In this document: positions 35,885 through 43,117 of the stretch, in pieces | Numbering within the stretch: position 1 is the first letter of the stretch | Layout of the letters: each line of letters starts with the position of its first letter | Origin: Celeribacter sp. HF31 | GTDB lineage: Bacteria > Pseudomonadota > Alphaproteobacteria > Rhodobacterales > Rhodobacteraceae | DNA: 64,000 nucleotides | Direction of reading: 5' to 3' | Assembly (NCBI RefSeq): GCF_011806455.1 | Contig: NZ_JAATOT010000001.1 | Coordinates: 496,001 to 560,000 of the forward strand | The notes under the pieces: generated by a model | What the model saw: only the letters and a program-made list of their open reading frames with translations | The model's database searches: none | What the model was told of the DNA's origin: nothing | Made by a program: the position numbers and the translations under genes

Positions 35885-36492
35885 GAGGACAATTGCCCCG
35901 CAACGAGGGACAGAACGTCTTTGGCGACCACCTCGATCTCGCGCCCGGCGTCGATCACGGTGAAACGGTCATGCGCGTGTGCCAGATCGAGAAAGGCCGC
36001 GCGGCATTTTTCCTGAAAATCCTGCCCGAAATCTTCGAAACGCTCCTCGGAGGTCTGCCGCCCTTTGGCGCGTGCCAACCCGATCTCCGGGTCCATGTCG
36101 AACAAAAGCGTGAGGTCCGGCTCAATGCCGATCATCTCATGATGAAGCCGGTTCACCTTGTCCTGAAGATCGCCGCGCGTGACGCCCTGAAACACCCGCG
36201 TGCTGTCGGCGAAACGGTCACAGATCACGACTTTGCCCGCGGCCAGCGCCGGGCGGATGGTCTTTTCCAGATGATCGCGACGGGCGGCGGTGAAGAGCAG
36301 GATCTCGGTTTCTGCCGACCAGCGGTCCGGGTCGCCTTCGAGCACGAGAGAGCGGATTTCCTCGGCGCCGGGCGAGCCGCCCGGTTCGCGGGTGTGGACG
36401 ACCTCATGACCCAAAGCCCGAAGCCCCTCGGCCAAAAGCCGCGCTTGTGTCGATTTGCCGGACCCGTCGATGCCCTCGAAGCTGATGAACAT
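35881..36492 (-). CDS. tmk: Thymidylate kinase
   Basis: TMP kinase, 203 residues, phosphorylates dTMP to dTDP in the cytoplasm. The P-loop is GIDGSGKST (7-15), the DRX motif is CDRFADSTRVFQG, TREPGGSPGAEEIR is the substrate loop, and the lid is AKGRQTSEERFE. It is coupled to holB, a classic pairing. Confidence 0.97.
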   Translation of the reverse strand: MFISFEGIDGSGKSTQARLLAEGLRALGHEVVHTREPGGSPGAEEIRSLVLEGDPDRWSAETEILLFTAARRDHLEKTIRPALAAGKVVICDRFADSTRVFQGVTRGDLQDKVNRLHHEMIGIEPDLTLLFDMDPEIGLARAKGRQTSEERFEDFGQDFQEKCRAAFLDLAHAHDRFTVIDAGREIEVVAKDVLSLVAGQLSS

Positions 36493-36516
36493 GGCGCTCC
36501 CGTGATGCCAGATAAG

Positions 36517-37710
36517 TTATTCGGCTACGGCCAGACCCGTTTGCCCCTCCAACTTGTCCTTAAGCACCATGAAGGCCGTGCGCAACCTCGGAGCCAATCC
36601 GCCGCGCGCAATCGAGCGATCCGCGACCAAAGGAATACGCGCCTCGGGAAGGTCTTCGCGCGGGATCACCAGCTCGGCCAGCGTGTCGCCTTGGGTGATC
36701 GGGGCCTCAAAAGGACCGGTGTAGATCACCTCGCCCGAGAGTTTTTCGAGCTGGCTGCCGGGCAAAAGGACGGAAATATCCTCGGCGGCGACAAGCCCCA
36801 CCTCGGTCTGATCGCCCATCCAGACATTGGCGCGGGCAAATTCATGGCCCTTTTCGGCCACGGATTTTTCGGCGAACTGGCGGAAGGCCCAGTTGACGAT
36901 GCGTTCGCTTTCCTGCGCGCGGTCGGCCTCGGTCGCAAGCCCGGACAGCACGAAAACCACCCGACGCGTGCCCTGCGTGGCGGAGCCGACGAGGCCGTAG
37001 CCCGCCTCCTGGGTGTGGCCGGTTTTCAGACCATCGGCGCCAATGCCGAGTTTCAACAGCGGGTTACGGTTGTGCCGGTTCTGCGGCGCGCGGTTGTCAT
37101 AGGGGAATTCATGCTGGCCGAAATAGCCGTAATATTCCGGGAATTCGGTGATGAAGCGGATCGCCAGCTTGCCCAGATCCTCGACCGACATGCGCTGACC
37201 GGGATTGGGCCAGCCGGAGGCATTGGCAAAGGTCGAGTTCTCAAGACCCAGAACCCGCGCGCGGTCGTTCATCAGACGCGCGAAATTGTCCTCTGTGCCC
37301 GCCAACCCTTCGGCGACGACGACACAGGCGTCATTGCCGGACAGCACGATGATGCCCTGAATGAGCTCTTCGACGGACGGACGGTCGGTCTCGTTGAGGA
37401 ACATGGTCGAACCGCCCATGTTCTTCGCCCGCGTCGAGACGGAGAACCGCGTGTCGAGCGTCACACGCCCGTCGCGCAGCGCCTCGAACAACATGTTGAG
37501 AGTCATCAGCTTTGACATGGAGGCGGGCGGCAGGGGCGTCTGGGCCTCCTTGTTCATCAGCACCGTGTCGGTGGTCAGATCATAGACCCAGGCCGCGCGT
37601 GCGCGCGTCTCAAAGGCGGAAGCGGGCAGGGTGAGGGTCAGGGTCAGAAAACCGGCGGCCAGAGTTTTGGTGAGGCTTTTGGCCAGCGTTTTGGTGATGA
37701 GGCGCAACAT
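36517..37710 (-). CDS. D-alanyl-D-alanine carboxypeptidase (PBP5/6 type)
   Basis: A 397-residue penicillin-binding protein that trims the terminal D-Ala from peptidoglycan stem peptides in the periplasm. Signal peptide 1-32 (PASA|FE). The three active-site motifs are S64-M-S-K67, SGN in VLSGNDAC and KTG in GLKTGHTQ. A C-terminal PBP5 domain follows, ending in an amphipathic segment that could anchor it to the membrane. The gene lies between the SPOR lipoprotein gene and tmk in the same series. Confidence 0.95.
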   Translation of the reverse strand: MLRLITKTLAKSLTKTLAAGFLTLTLTLPASAFETRARAAWVYDLTTDTVLMNKEAQTPLPPASMSKLMTLNMLFEALRDGRVTLDTRFSVSTRAKNMGGSTMFLNETDRPSVEELIQGIIVLSGNDACVVVAEGLAGTEDNFARLMNDRARVLGLENSTFANASGWPNPGQRMSVEDLGKLAIRFITEFPEYYGYFGQHEFPYDNRAPQNRHNRNPLLKLGIGADGLKTGHTQEAGYGLVGSATQGTRRVVFVLSGLATEADRAQESERIVNWAFRQFAEKSVAEKGHEFARANVWMGDQTEVGLVAAEDISVLLPGSQLEKLSGEVIYTGPFEAPITQGDTLAELVIPREDLPEARIPLVADRSIARGGLAPRLRTAFMVLKDKLEGQTGLAVAE

Positions 37711-37782
37711 GGGAGCGGGGCGTCCTTTCGGGCGGGGCGTCTAGGTTGGGGCAGGCCTGTCGGGCCCACCCGGCTTTGTCTC

Positions 37783-38649
37783 TTAATGCGTCACGGCATA
37801 GGCATCCGTGAAGCCCGCCTTTTTCACTTTTTCGAGAAGTGCGGCGCGCTCAGACGCGGTTGCGGCGGGGCCGACGACGACACGCCAGAAGTCTTTGCCA
37901 TTCGAGCTGCCGGGTTTCGTTGTCGCAACGATGCCTTGCGAGCCCAACATGTCGACCGTGCGTTTGGCATTGGCCTCGACCGAGAAAATCCCGATTTGCA
38001 GGAAGGGTTTCGACAGGCCCGAGGCCGCGGGTTTCGGTGCTGCCGGTTTCGGTGCCGCAGCCGGTGCCGCCGGTTTTGCCATCGGCGCGGCGGCAGGCGC
38101 ATCGAGCGCATCCAGCGTCGCCGCCGCATCCGCGATCGGATCGTCGAGCGAGGTGGCTGCGATGGATTCCGTTTCCGCGATGGTCTCGACGGTTTCGGGC
38201 TCCTGCGCCACTTCCTCGCGTCTGAGCGCGGTGATGTTCAACTCGGCGGGAGAGCCGGCCAGCATGCCAAGGGCTTCGGCGGCGTCAGAGGAGACCTGAA
38301 TGCCCGGACCGGGGGAGGTGGCCTCGCGTTTGAACAGCGCGCCGATGACGAATTTGCCGTTTTTTTCGTTGCGGATGATGACGCGCTCCGGATCGGTCAC
38401 ATCGGAATGTGCCACCCAGACACCGCCCAAAGACGGACGCCCGTCCCAAAGGCCCGTGTCGGTCACCTGAAACACATCCGGCGCCTCGACATCGCGTTCC
38501 ACCAGTTTCGTAGAGGTCGACGCCGTGGACGCCCCCGTTGCCGGTGCTTTCATCTTGTCGAAAAAGGATTGTCCGTCCTCGCACGCCGTCAGCGCGAGTG
38601 TAACCCCCAGAAGGAGCGCAGCGCGCGTCCCTTTACCCGTCATTCGCAT
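37783..38649 (-). CDS. SPOR-domain lipoprotein
   Basis: A 288-residue lipoprotein: signal with lipobox LTAC (Cys about residue 23), an RlpA-like stretch (IIRNEKNGKFVIGALFKREATSPG-type, about 90-115), an Ala/Pro-rich linker (about 170-205) and a C-terminal SPOR domain (FLQIGIFSVEANAKRT, WRVVVGPAATASER). SPOR domains bind denuded glycan strands at the division site. Either ATG at 38649 or 38643 could start it. It heads the cell wall and replication series on this strand. Confidence 0.85.
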   Translation of the reverse strand: MRMTGKGTRAALLLGVTLALTACEDGQSFFDKMKAPATGASTASTSTKLVERDVEAPDVFQVTDTGLWDGRPSLGGVWVAHSDVTDPERVIIRNEKNGKFVIGALFKREATSPGPGIQVSSDAAEALGMLAGSPAELNITALRREEVAQEPETVETIAETESIAATSLDDPIADAAATLDALDAPAAAPMAKPAAPAAAPKPAAPKPAASGLSKPFLQIGIFSVEANAKRTVDMLGSQGIVATTKPGSSNGKDFWRVVVGPAATASERAALLEKVKKAGFTDAYAVTH

Positions 38650-38942
38650 GAGTATGCCCCTATATCGCCCCTGATTTGCCCGGCGTTTTTCTGTCGGGCT
38701 CAGGTTTCTCTGTCTGCTCATTTTATCTTTGGCCGCACCGAGAGGGCAGAAAGCCTTTTGCCGTCCCGAACGAATTTGGCGACAGTCTAACGCCTCGTCC
38801 CCAAGCTGGAAAGCCCCGCGTTGTGTCGGCGGCGGAAAACGGCACGCCTGAGGGCGGGCAAGATGCGAAAACAGGATGCACGTGATGGGTTTTAGAATCA
38901 AACCGGGGGCGCTAATCCTGTCCGGACCCGCTCGCGGCATCA

Positions 38943-39032
38943 GGAGGCTTGGCAGAGTGGTCGAATGCACCGGTCTTGAAAACCGGCGGGCGTGAAAGCG
39001 TCCCCAGGGTTCGAATCCCTGAGCCTCCGCCA
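38943..39032 (+). tRNA. tRNA-Ser (anticodon TGA)
   Basis: A 90-nucleotide class II tRNA with encoded CCA. Acceptor GGAGGCT pairs with AGCCTCC, the anticodon stem CCGGT/ACCGG holds TTGAAA with anticodon TGA, the long variable arm is CGGGCGTGAAAGCGTCC, and the T arm is CAGGG-TTCGAAT-CCCTG. It decodes TCA and related codons. A decayed gene pair lies just downstream. Confidence 0.96.
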
Positions 39033-39234
39033 GACAGCTTTGCGTCCTCAGGAAATTGCCGCCCGGCAGAGTGTCCCAAGCCTGGTCGATCAGGTCGAAT
39101 GGCAGGGTGCGTCTCGGGGCGCGTTGTGGGAGGTGTCTCGTCAGCAAGAGGCTTTCGGCTCTGCCGCGTGCTGAACCAGCCTGTGCTCAAGGACAAAAAC
39201 CTGCGCGCAGGGCCCGGCGGGGCAAAACCCGGCG

Positions 39235-39318
39235 GGCGAGTAACTTGGCGGTGGCTTCGCCGATGCCGCTCGAGGCCCCGGTGATGATGACAACTTTGCC
39301 TGCGATATTCTGTGTCAT
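39235..39318 (-). pseudogene. N-terminal remnant of a short-chain dehydrogenase/reductase
   Basis: From ATG 39318 the frame reads MTQNIAGKVVIITGASSGIG, then EATAKLLARR: the SDR cofactor motif TGxxxGIG and first helix. After about 28 residues the similarity stops abruptly and unrelated sequence follows. The rest of the roughly 250-residue enzyme is missing. Confidence 0.75.
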
Positions 39319-39493
39319 GCGATGTTCCTTCTCTTGAGGTTCGGAACCTTCGTAGACCACGCGCCAGTTCTCGTCCGGGCTGGTCGGCATCAGGACAAGC
39401 CGGTCTTCGGTGGTCTCATAGCTGCGCCCGAGCTTTTCGCCACCACGCCACCACGCCACCGCCCGCGCATCCGCAGGAGCTGTCGCATTCCGC

Positions 39494-39739
39494 GTGCGGG
39501 TCGAGGGGCAGGTGGCGTTCAACAATATTTTTGATTGCGACAAGGCGGCGCTGGCGGGATTTGGCCTCAGCTATGTGCCGGAACAGATCGCGCAGGAGAA
39601 CTTTGCTGCCGGGCGTCTTGTGTCTGTCTTGGAGGGATTTTGCCCCTATTGGGACAGTTTCTACCTTTATTGCCCGAACCGGCGACACTCCCGCCCGGCG
39701 TTTCAGGCGGTGATGAATGTGCTACGTTGTCGGGGGTGA
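39494..39739 (+). pseudogene. C-terminal remnant of a LysR-family regulator
   Basis: About 80 residues (RVEGQVAFNN, then AALAGFGLSYVPEQI, AAGRLVSVLEGFCP, LYCPNRRHSRPAFQAV) match the end of the LysR effector domain. The helix-turn-helix and about 220 residues upstream are absent. With the SDR remnant on the opposite strand it marks a former divergent lysR-sdr pair from which the middle was lost. Confidence 0.75.
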
Positions 39740-39779
39740 TGAAGGTTTTTGTGGCGCGTAAAGAGTGGTGCGTAAAGCC

Positions 39780-40136
39780 TTACTTTCGCAAGGCTTTACC
39801 AGCTTGTAGGCCATCGGAAAAGGCGATGGCGATGCGGGCAAAGAGATCGTCTTCGGGCGGACAGGCCGCACGTCTGTAGGCCTCTTCGGCGCGCTGTTCT
39901 TCCAAAGTTTTAGCGGTGCTGTCACGCGCGTTCAGGGCGACGATGACAAGACCCAGGCCGACATAAACCAGACCGATCACCAGCGCGGCAAACTGCGCAT
40001 CTCTCAGCGTGCTGAGCATGATCCAAGCGGCGACGGTCAAAAATCCGATGCCGATCGCCATGAGAATACCACCCGCAGAGACCCAGGCCGCACGACGTGC
40101 GCCCCGGGCCAATTTATATTGTAATGCCGTCAGCAT
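39780..40136 (-). CDS. Phage-holin-family (Phage_holin_3_6-like) membrane protein
   Basis: A 118-residue protein with two membrane helices (about 22-45 and 50-72) and a charged helical C-terminus. It matches the holin-superfamily type that accompanies DUF883/YqjD genes (YqjE-like). Despite the name it is a chromosomal envelope protein, not phage. I chose the ATG at 40136, preceded by AAGGA. It lies 13 bases after the DUF883 gene, so the pair is one operon under the EcfG-type promoter at 40514-40539. Confidence 0.8.
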   Translation of the reverse strand: MLTALQYKLARGARRAAWVSAGGILMAIGIGFLTVAAWIMLSTLRDAQFAALVIGLVYVGLGLVIVALNARDSTAKTLEEQRAEEAYRRAACPPEDDLFARIAIAFSDGLQAGKALRK

Positions 40137-40149
40137 GGGCAAGCGATCC

Positions 40150-40479
40150 TTACGAACGACGGCTGGCCAGAAGGCCGACCAGAAACCCCACACCTGCGGC
40201 GATGCCGACAGAGGCGGCGGGGTTTTCGCGGACGGTTTTCTCCGCACCGGCATAGGCGTCACGCGCCTGCTGGCGGGCGTAGTCAGCCGTCTCAACGCCT
40301 TTCTGTTTTGCGGCCTCAAAGCTGTCTTCGGCAGTGGCGCCGAGCTGAGCTTTTTGAGCGCGACCGTAATCGGCCAAAGTGTTGGTCAGTTCGGCCACAT
40401 CCGCTTTCAAGGTTGCGATTTGAGCCGAGAGATCAGCAGAAGTTTCTTCGACGGTGCCATTGGTTTGAGCACGTGCCAT
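40150..40479 (-). CDS. DUF883 (ElaB/YqjD-like) protein
   Basis: A 109-residue protein with a long amphipathic helix (about 12-85) and a C-terminal membrane anchor (SVGIAAGVGFLVGLLASRRS, last 20 residues), typical of DUF883. The family tethers ribosomes or acts in stationary-phase membrane stress in E. coli. The start at 40479 has AGGAGAAAG upstream. An EcfG-type promoter precedes it. Confidence 0.9.
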   Translation of the reverse strand: MARAQTNGTVEETSADLSAQIATLKADVAELTNTLADYGRAQKAQLGATAEDSFEAAKQKGVETADYARQQARDAYAGAEKTVRENPAASVGIAAGVGFLVGLLASRRS

Positions 40480-40513
40480 GATCTTTCTCCTTTCGAATTC
40501 CAGTTGCTTCACC

Positions 40514-40539
40514 AACGCCTGAACCCCGCAAAAAGTTCC
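40514..40539 (-). promoter_or_regulatory. EcfG-type promoter of the DUF883-holin operon
   Basis: On the minus strand GGAAC (40539-40535), 17 bases, then CGTT (40517-40514). The DUF883 start is 35 bases beyond. It is back to back with the promoter at 40553. Confidence 0.8.
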
Positions 40540-40552
40540 GAAAAATATCTTT

Positions 40553-40578
40553 GGAACTTTGGGCCAGCGCGAGCCGTT
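40553..40578 (+). promoter_or_regulatory. EcfG-type promoter of DUF1328 (and probably dps)
   Basis: GGAAC (40553-40557), 17 bases, then CGTT (40575-40578). The DUF1328 start is 59 bases beyond. The dps gene, 54 bases after DUF1328, has no promoter of this type of its own. Confidence 0.8.
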
Positions 40579-40636
40579 ACCCTCTCAGACCGCGCTTGAT
40601 GAGCGCATATATGAAATCGCTAAAAAGGAGACTCCC

Positions 40637-40810
40637 ATGCTTGGTTGGGCACTTACTTTTCTTGTCGTTGCGATTGTCGCCGGGGTTTTTGGTTTCGGTG
40701 GCATCGCGAGCGCGTCCGCCGGGATCGCGCAGATCCTGTTCTTCATCTTCATCGTCCTGTTTTTGCTGGCGATGGTCGCACGTGCTGTTCGGGGTAAGCC
40801 GCCGGTTTAA
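40637..40810 (+). CDS. DUF1328 (YtjA-like) small membrane protein
   Basis: A 57-residue protein with two membrane helices ([20 protein letters not shown] and [20 protein letters not shown], each about 20 residues) that covers the whole DUF1328 family pattern. The role is unknown; relatives are stress-induced. AAAAAGGAG lies six bases before the ATG at 40637. Confidence 0.92.
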   Translation: MLGWALTFLVVAIVAGVFGFGGIASASAGIAQILFFIFIVLFLLAMVARAVRGKPPV

Positions 40811-40864
40811 CACCGGCGCATCCCCCAATATCACGCGAAGAATTTTATCAGAAAGGAGCACATT

Positions 40865-41362
40865 ATGAAGGATGGTCTCGAAACCACTCCCGAAGCCACC
40901 GAGGTCAACACCGGGGTCAGCTCTCCGAAAGCCGTCGCCGACGGGCTCTCGCAGGTTCTGACCGATACCTATACGCTTCTTTTGAAGACGCATATCTATC
41001 ACTGGAACGTCGAAGGCCCGCTGTTCTACAGCGTCCACAATCTGACCGAGGAGCAATATGGCGCGCTGTTCGAAGCGACCGATGAGTTGGCCGAACGCAT
41101 TCGTGCGCTGGGGCAACTGGCGCCCATGTCCATCGGCGACATTCTTGCGGGCACCAAGGTGCAGGACACGGCGAAATCGCCAAGCGCCACCGAGATGGTG
41201 GCCGATCTGGCGCAGGACCACGAACAGCTTGCCTCTCAAATGCACAAGCTGATCAGGCTCTCCGAGGAGCACAATGACGATGTGACGGCCGATATGGCGA
41301 CCGCACGCGCGGCGTTCCATGAAAAGGCGGCCTGGATGCTTCGGGCGATTGCGAAGTCGTAA
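40865..41362 (+). CDS. dps: Dps-type DNA-protection ferritin
   Basis: A 165-residue Dps protein. It stores iron oxidised by peroxide and shields DNA in stress. The intersubunit ferroxidase residues are present with canonical spacing: His46 (YHWNVEGP), His58, Asp73 and Glu77 (ATDELAER). The polar N-terminal tail could bind DNA. AAAGGAG precedes the ATG. It is downstream of DUF1328 and next to phyR, and ends at a strong terminator. Confidence 0.93.
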   Translation: MKDGLETTPEATEVNTGVSSPKAVADGLSQVLTDTYTLLLKTHIYHWNVEGPLFYSVHNLTEEQYGALFEATDELAERIRALGQLAPMSIGDILAGTKVQDTAKSPSATEMVADLAQDHEQLASQMHKLIRLSEEHNDDVTADMATARAAFHEKAAWMLRAIAKS

Positions 41363-41382
41363 TCTCTTGAAGATCGTAACGA

Positions 41383-41416
41383 AAAACGCCCCGCCGATCT
41401 CTCGGCGGGGCGTTTT
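41383..41416. terminator. Bidirectional terminator between dps and phyR
   Basis: AAAACGCCCCGCCGA (41383-41397) pairs with TCGGCGGGGCGTTTT (41402-41416) around a four-base loop. It serves both converging genes. Confidence 0.92.
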
Positions 41417-41435
41417 ATTTGGCTTTATCGCGAGT

Positions 41436-42248
41436 TCAGGACACGAGCGTTTCCGTGCTGGCAAAGAACATCGCCTGCGACACGGCAGAGCGCACCTGAT
41501 CTTCGCTGTACGGCTTGGTGATGACAAAGGCCGGCTCCGGGCGGTCGCCGGTCAAGAGGCGCTCGGGGAAGGCGGTGATGAAGATCACCGGCGTATCCGC
41601 CGCGCCCTTGAGAATGTCGTTCACCGCGTCGATGCCAGAGGAGCCATCGGCCAGTTGGATGTCCGAAAGGATCAGATCCGGCTGGGTCTCTTTCGCGAGT
41701 TTCACCGCTTCGCTGGCAATGCTGGCCACACCGGTGATCTGGTGGCCCATGTCGGCTACGATGCCCTGAAGATCGAGCGCGATGATCGCCTCGTCTTCGA
41801 TCACCATGACGCGGCCATTGATGCTTTCGGTCATTTCGTTCTGGGCAACGTTCAGAAGGTGCTCGACCTCATCGACATCGGTGCCCATGATCTCGGCCAC
41901 CTCGTCGAGGGTGAACTCCTCGATCGTGTGGAGCAGCAAAGCCTCGCGGGTGTTCGGCGTCAGGCGACGCAAATGCGCCTGGGCACGTTTCGCGAGGCCC
42001 GTCTCATCTTCGCCCGTCGGCGCGCCGGCGCTGGCCCAGATCAGGTGGAAAGCATGGAACAAAGCCACTTTCGGGCTTTCGATCTCTTCAAAGACGGAGC
42101 GGTCGCTCAAAAGCGCCTCAAGAGTCGTCGCCGCATATTTGTCCCCGGTGTGCTGATCCCCGGTCAACGCCCGCGCATAACGACGCAGATAAGGCAGAAG
42201 GCTGGCCACAATGAGGGACAGTTTCTTCTCTGTCGGAGCTGTCGACAT
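41436..42248 (-). CDS. phyR: General stress response regulator PhyR
   Basis: PhyR, 270 residues, is the anti-anti-sigma factor of the alphaproteobacterial general stress response. The N-terminal half (about 5-140) is a sigma-like domain with region 2 and region 4 helices. The C-terminal half is a receiver domain with acidic pocket Glu151/Asp152 and phosphorylation site Asp196 in LILSDIQLADG; the ITAFPE segment is the variant switch motif. When phosphorylated it binds NepR and frees EcfG. It is divergent from nepR-ecfG and shares an interlocked promoter with it. Confidence 0.97.
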   Translation of the reverse strand: MSTAPTEKKLSLIVASLLPYLRRYARALTGDQHTGDKYAATTLEALLSDRSVFEEIESPKVALFHAFHLIWASAGAPTGEDETGLAKRAQAHLRRLTPNTREALLLHTIEEFTLDEVAEIMGTDVDEVEHLLNVAQNEMTESINGRVMVIEDEAIIALDLQGIVADMGHQITGVASIASEAVKLAKETQPDLILSDIQLADGSSGIDAVNDILKGAADTPVIFITAFPERLLTGDRPEPAFVITKPYSEDQVRSAVSQAMFFASTETLVS

Positions 42249-42277
42249 ATATTTTCGTCCTTTTTTTCGAATTCTCG

Positions 42278-42303
42278 GGAACCAAACGCCGCCGGAATGC
42301 GTT
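42278..42303 (+). promoter_or_regulatory. EcfG-type promoter of nepR-ecfG
   Basis: GGAAC (42278-42282), 17 bases, then CGTT (42300-42303). The nepR start is 63 bases beyond. It overlaps almost fully with the oppositely directed phyR promoter. Confidence 0.85.
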
Positions 42304-42310
42304 TGGTTCC
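42285..42310 (-). promoter_or_regulatory. EcfG-type promoter of phyR
   Basis: On the minus strand GGAAC (42310-42306), 17 bases, then CGTT (42288-42285). The phyR start is 37 bases beyond. Both promoters lie in a perfect palindrome of CGGGAACCAAACGC arms (42276-42289 and 42299-42312). Confidence 0.85.
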
Positions 42311-42366
42311 CGAAAACGGTATAAAATTTTCAGAAAGCCCGCAGGATACGATCAGATGGGCCTGAG

Positions 42367-42531
42367 ATGGGAAAGATAATGGCGCAGCAAAAACCAAAAC
42401 ATAATCTCGATGAGCAGATCGAGATGAATTTGAAAAAAGTTTACCAGAAAACCCTCGAAGAAGAGGTGCCTGACCGCTTCCTGGAGCTGCTGCAACAGCT
42501 CAAAGAACAGGATGCGCGCAATGACCGGTAA
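42367..42531 (+). CDS. nepR: Anti-sigma factor NepR
   Basis: A 54-residue helical protein (LDEQIEMNLKKVYQKTLEE at 14-32, then VPDRFLELLQQLKEQ). The two helices and the position between phyR and ecfG identify NepR, which holds EcfG inactive until PhyR binds it. The start is ATG 42367 or ATG 42379 (GGGAAAG lies before the second). The stop overlaps the ecfG start by 11 bases (42521-42531). Confidence 0.93.
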   Translation: MGKIMAQQKPKHNLDEQIEMNLKKVYQKTLEEEVPDRFLELLQQLKEQDARNDR

Positions 42532-43117
42532 CGCAAATGTGGCGCAAGACGCCTCGCCGCTCGATCCGCGCGAAGAGATTGTCACGCACCTGCCTGCGAT
42601 GCGGGCCTTTGCATTGAGCCTGACGCGCAACCCGTCGCAAGCCGACGATCTGGTGCAGGACGCGGTGATCAAGGCGTGGAAGAACCTCGCCTCATTCCAG
42701 GTTGGTACGAACATGCGGGCCTGGCTGTTCACCATTCTGCGCAACACCTTCTATTCCGACCGTCGCAAAAGCAAACGCGAGGTGCAGGACACGGATGGCG
42801 CCTTTGCCGCCACTTTGGCGAACAAACCGGACCATGACGGTCGTCTCGCCATGGCGGATTTCGAAGAGGCTTTCGTTCAGCTCAAATCCGAACAGCGCGA
42901 GGCGCTGATGCTCGTGGGCGCCATGGGGTTTTCCTATGAAGAGGCCGCTGAGACCTGTGAAGTGGCGGTGGGTACGATCAAAAGCCGGGTGAACCGCGCG
43001 CGTCAGGCCTTGAGCGCGCTGATGAACCTCGAAGAGGGCGAGCCCTTGGAGCTGACCGATCAACAGACATTGGCGGTGATGAGCACCAATATGCCGGGAC
43101 GGGGGGACGCTGCGTGA
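42521..43117 (+). CDS. ecfG: General stress sigma factor EcfG
   Basis: An ECF sigma factor of about 198 residues. Region 2 (ALSLTRNPSQADDLVQDAVIKAW) binds the -10 element and region 4 (EQREALMLVGAMGFSYEEAA, VAVGTIKSRVNRAR) the -35 element. The neighbourhood (phyR, nepR, HisKA_2 kinase) assigns it to EcfG, which reads GGAAC-N16/17-CGTT promoters such as those in this window. ATG 42521 overlaps the end of nepR; ATG 42512 is an in-frame alternative. Confidence 0.95.
   Translation: MTGNANVAQDASPLDPREEIVTHLPAMRAFALSLTRNPSQADDLVQDAVIKAWKNLASFQVGTNMRAWLFTILRNTFYSDRRKSKREVQDTDGAFAATLANKPDHDGRLAMADFEEAFVQLKSEQREALMLVGAMGFSYEEAAETCEVAVGTIKSRVNRARQALSALMNLEEGEPLELTDQQTLAVMSTNMPGRGDAA

Noticed and set aside
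39780-40136. Prophage indicated by a holin-family gene
   Set aside because: No other phage gene is near. The protein belongs to the chromosomal type that accompanies DUF883 genes and has a stress promoter.
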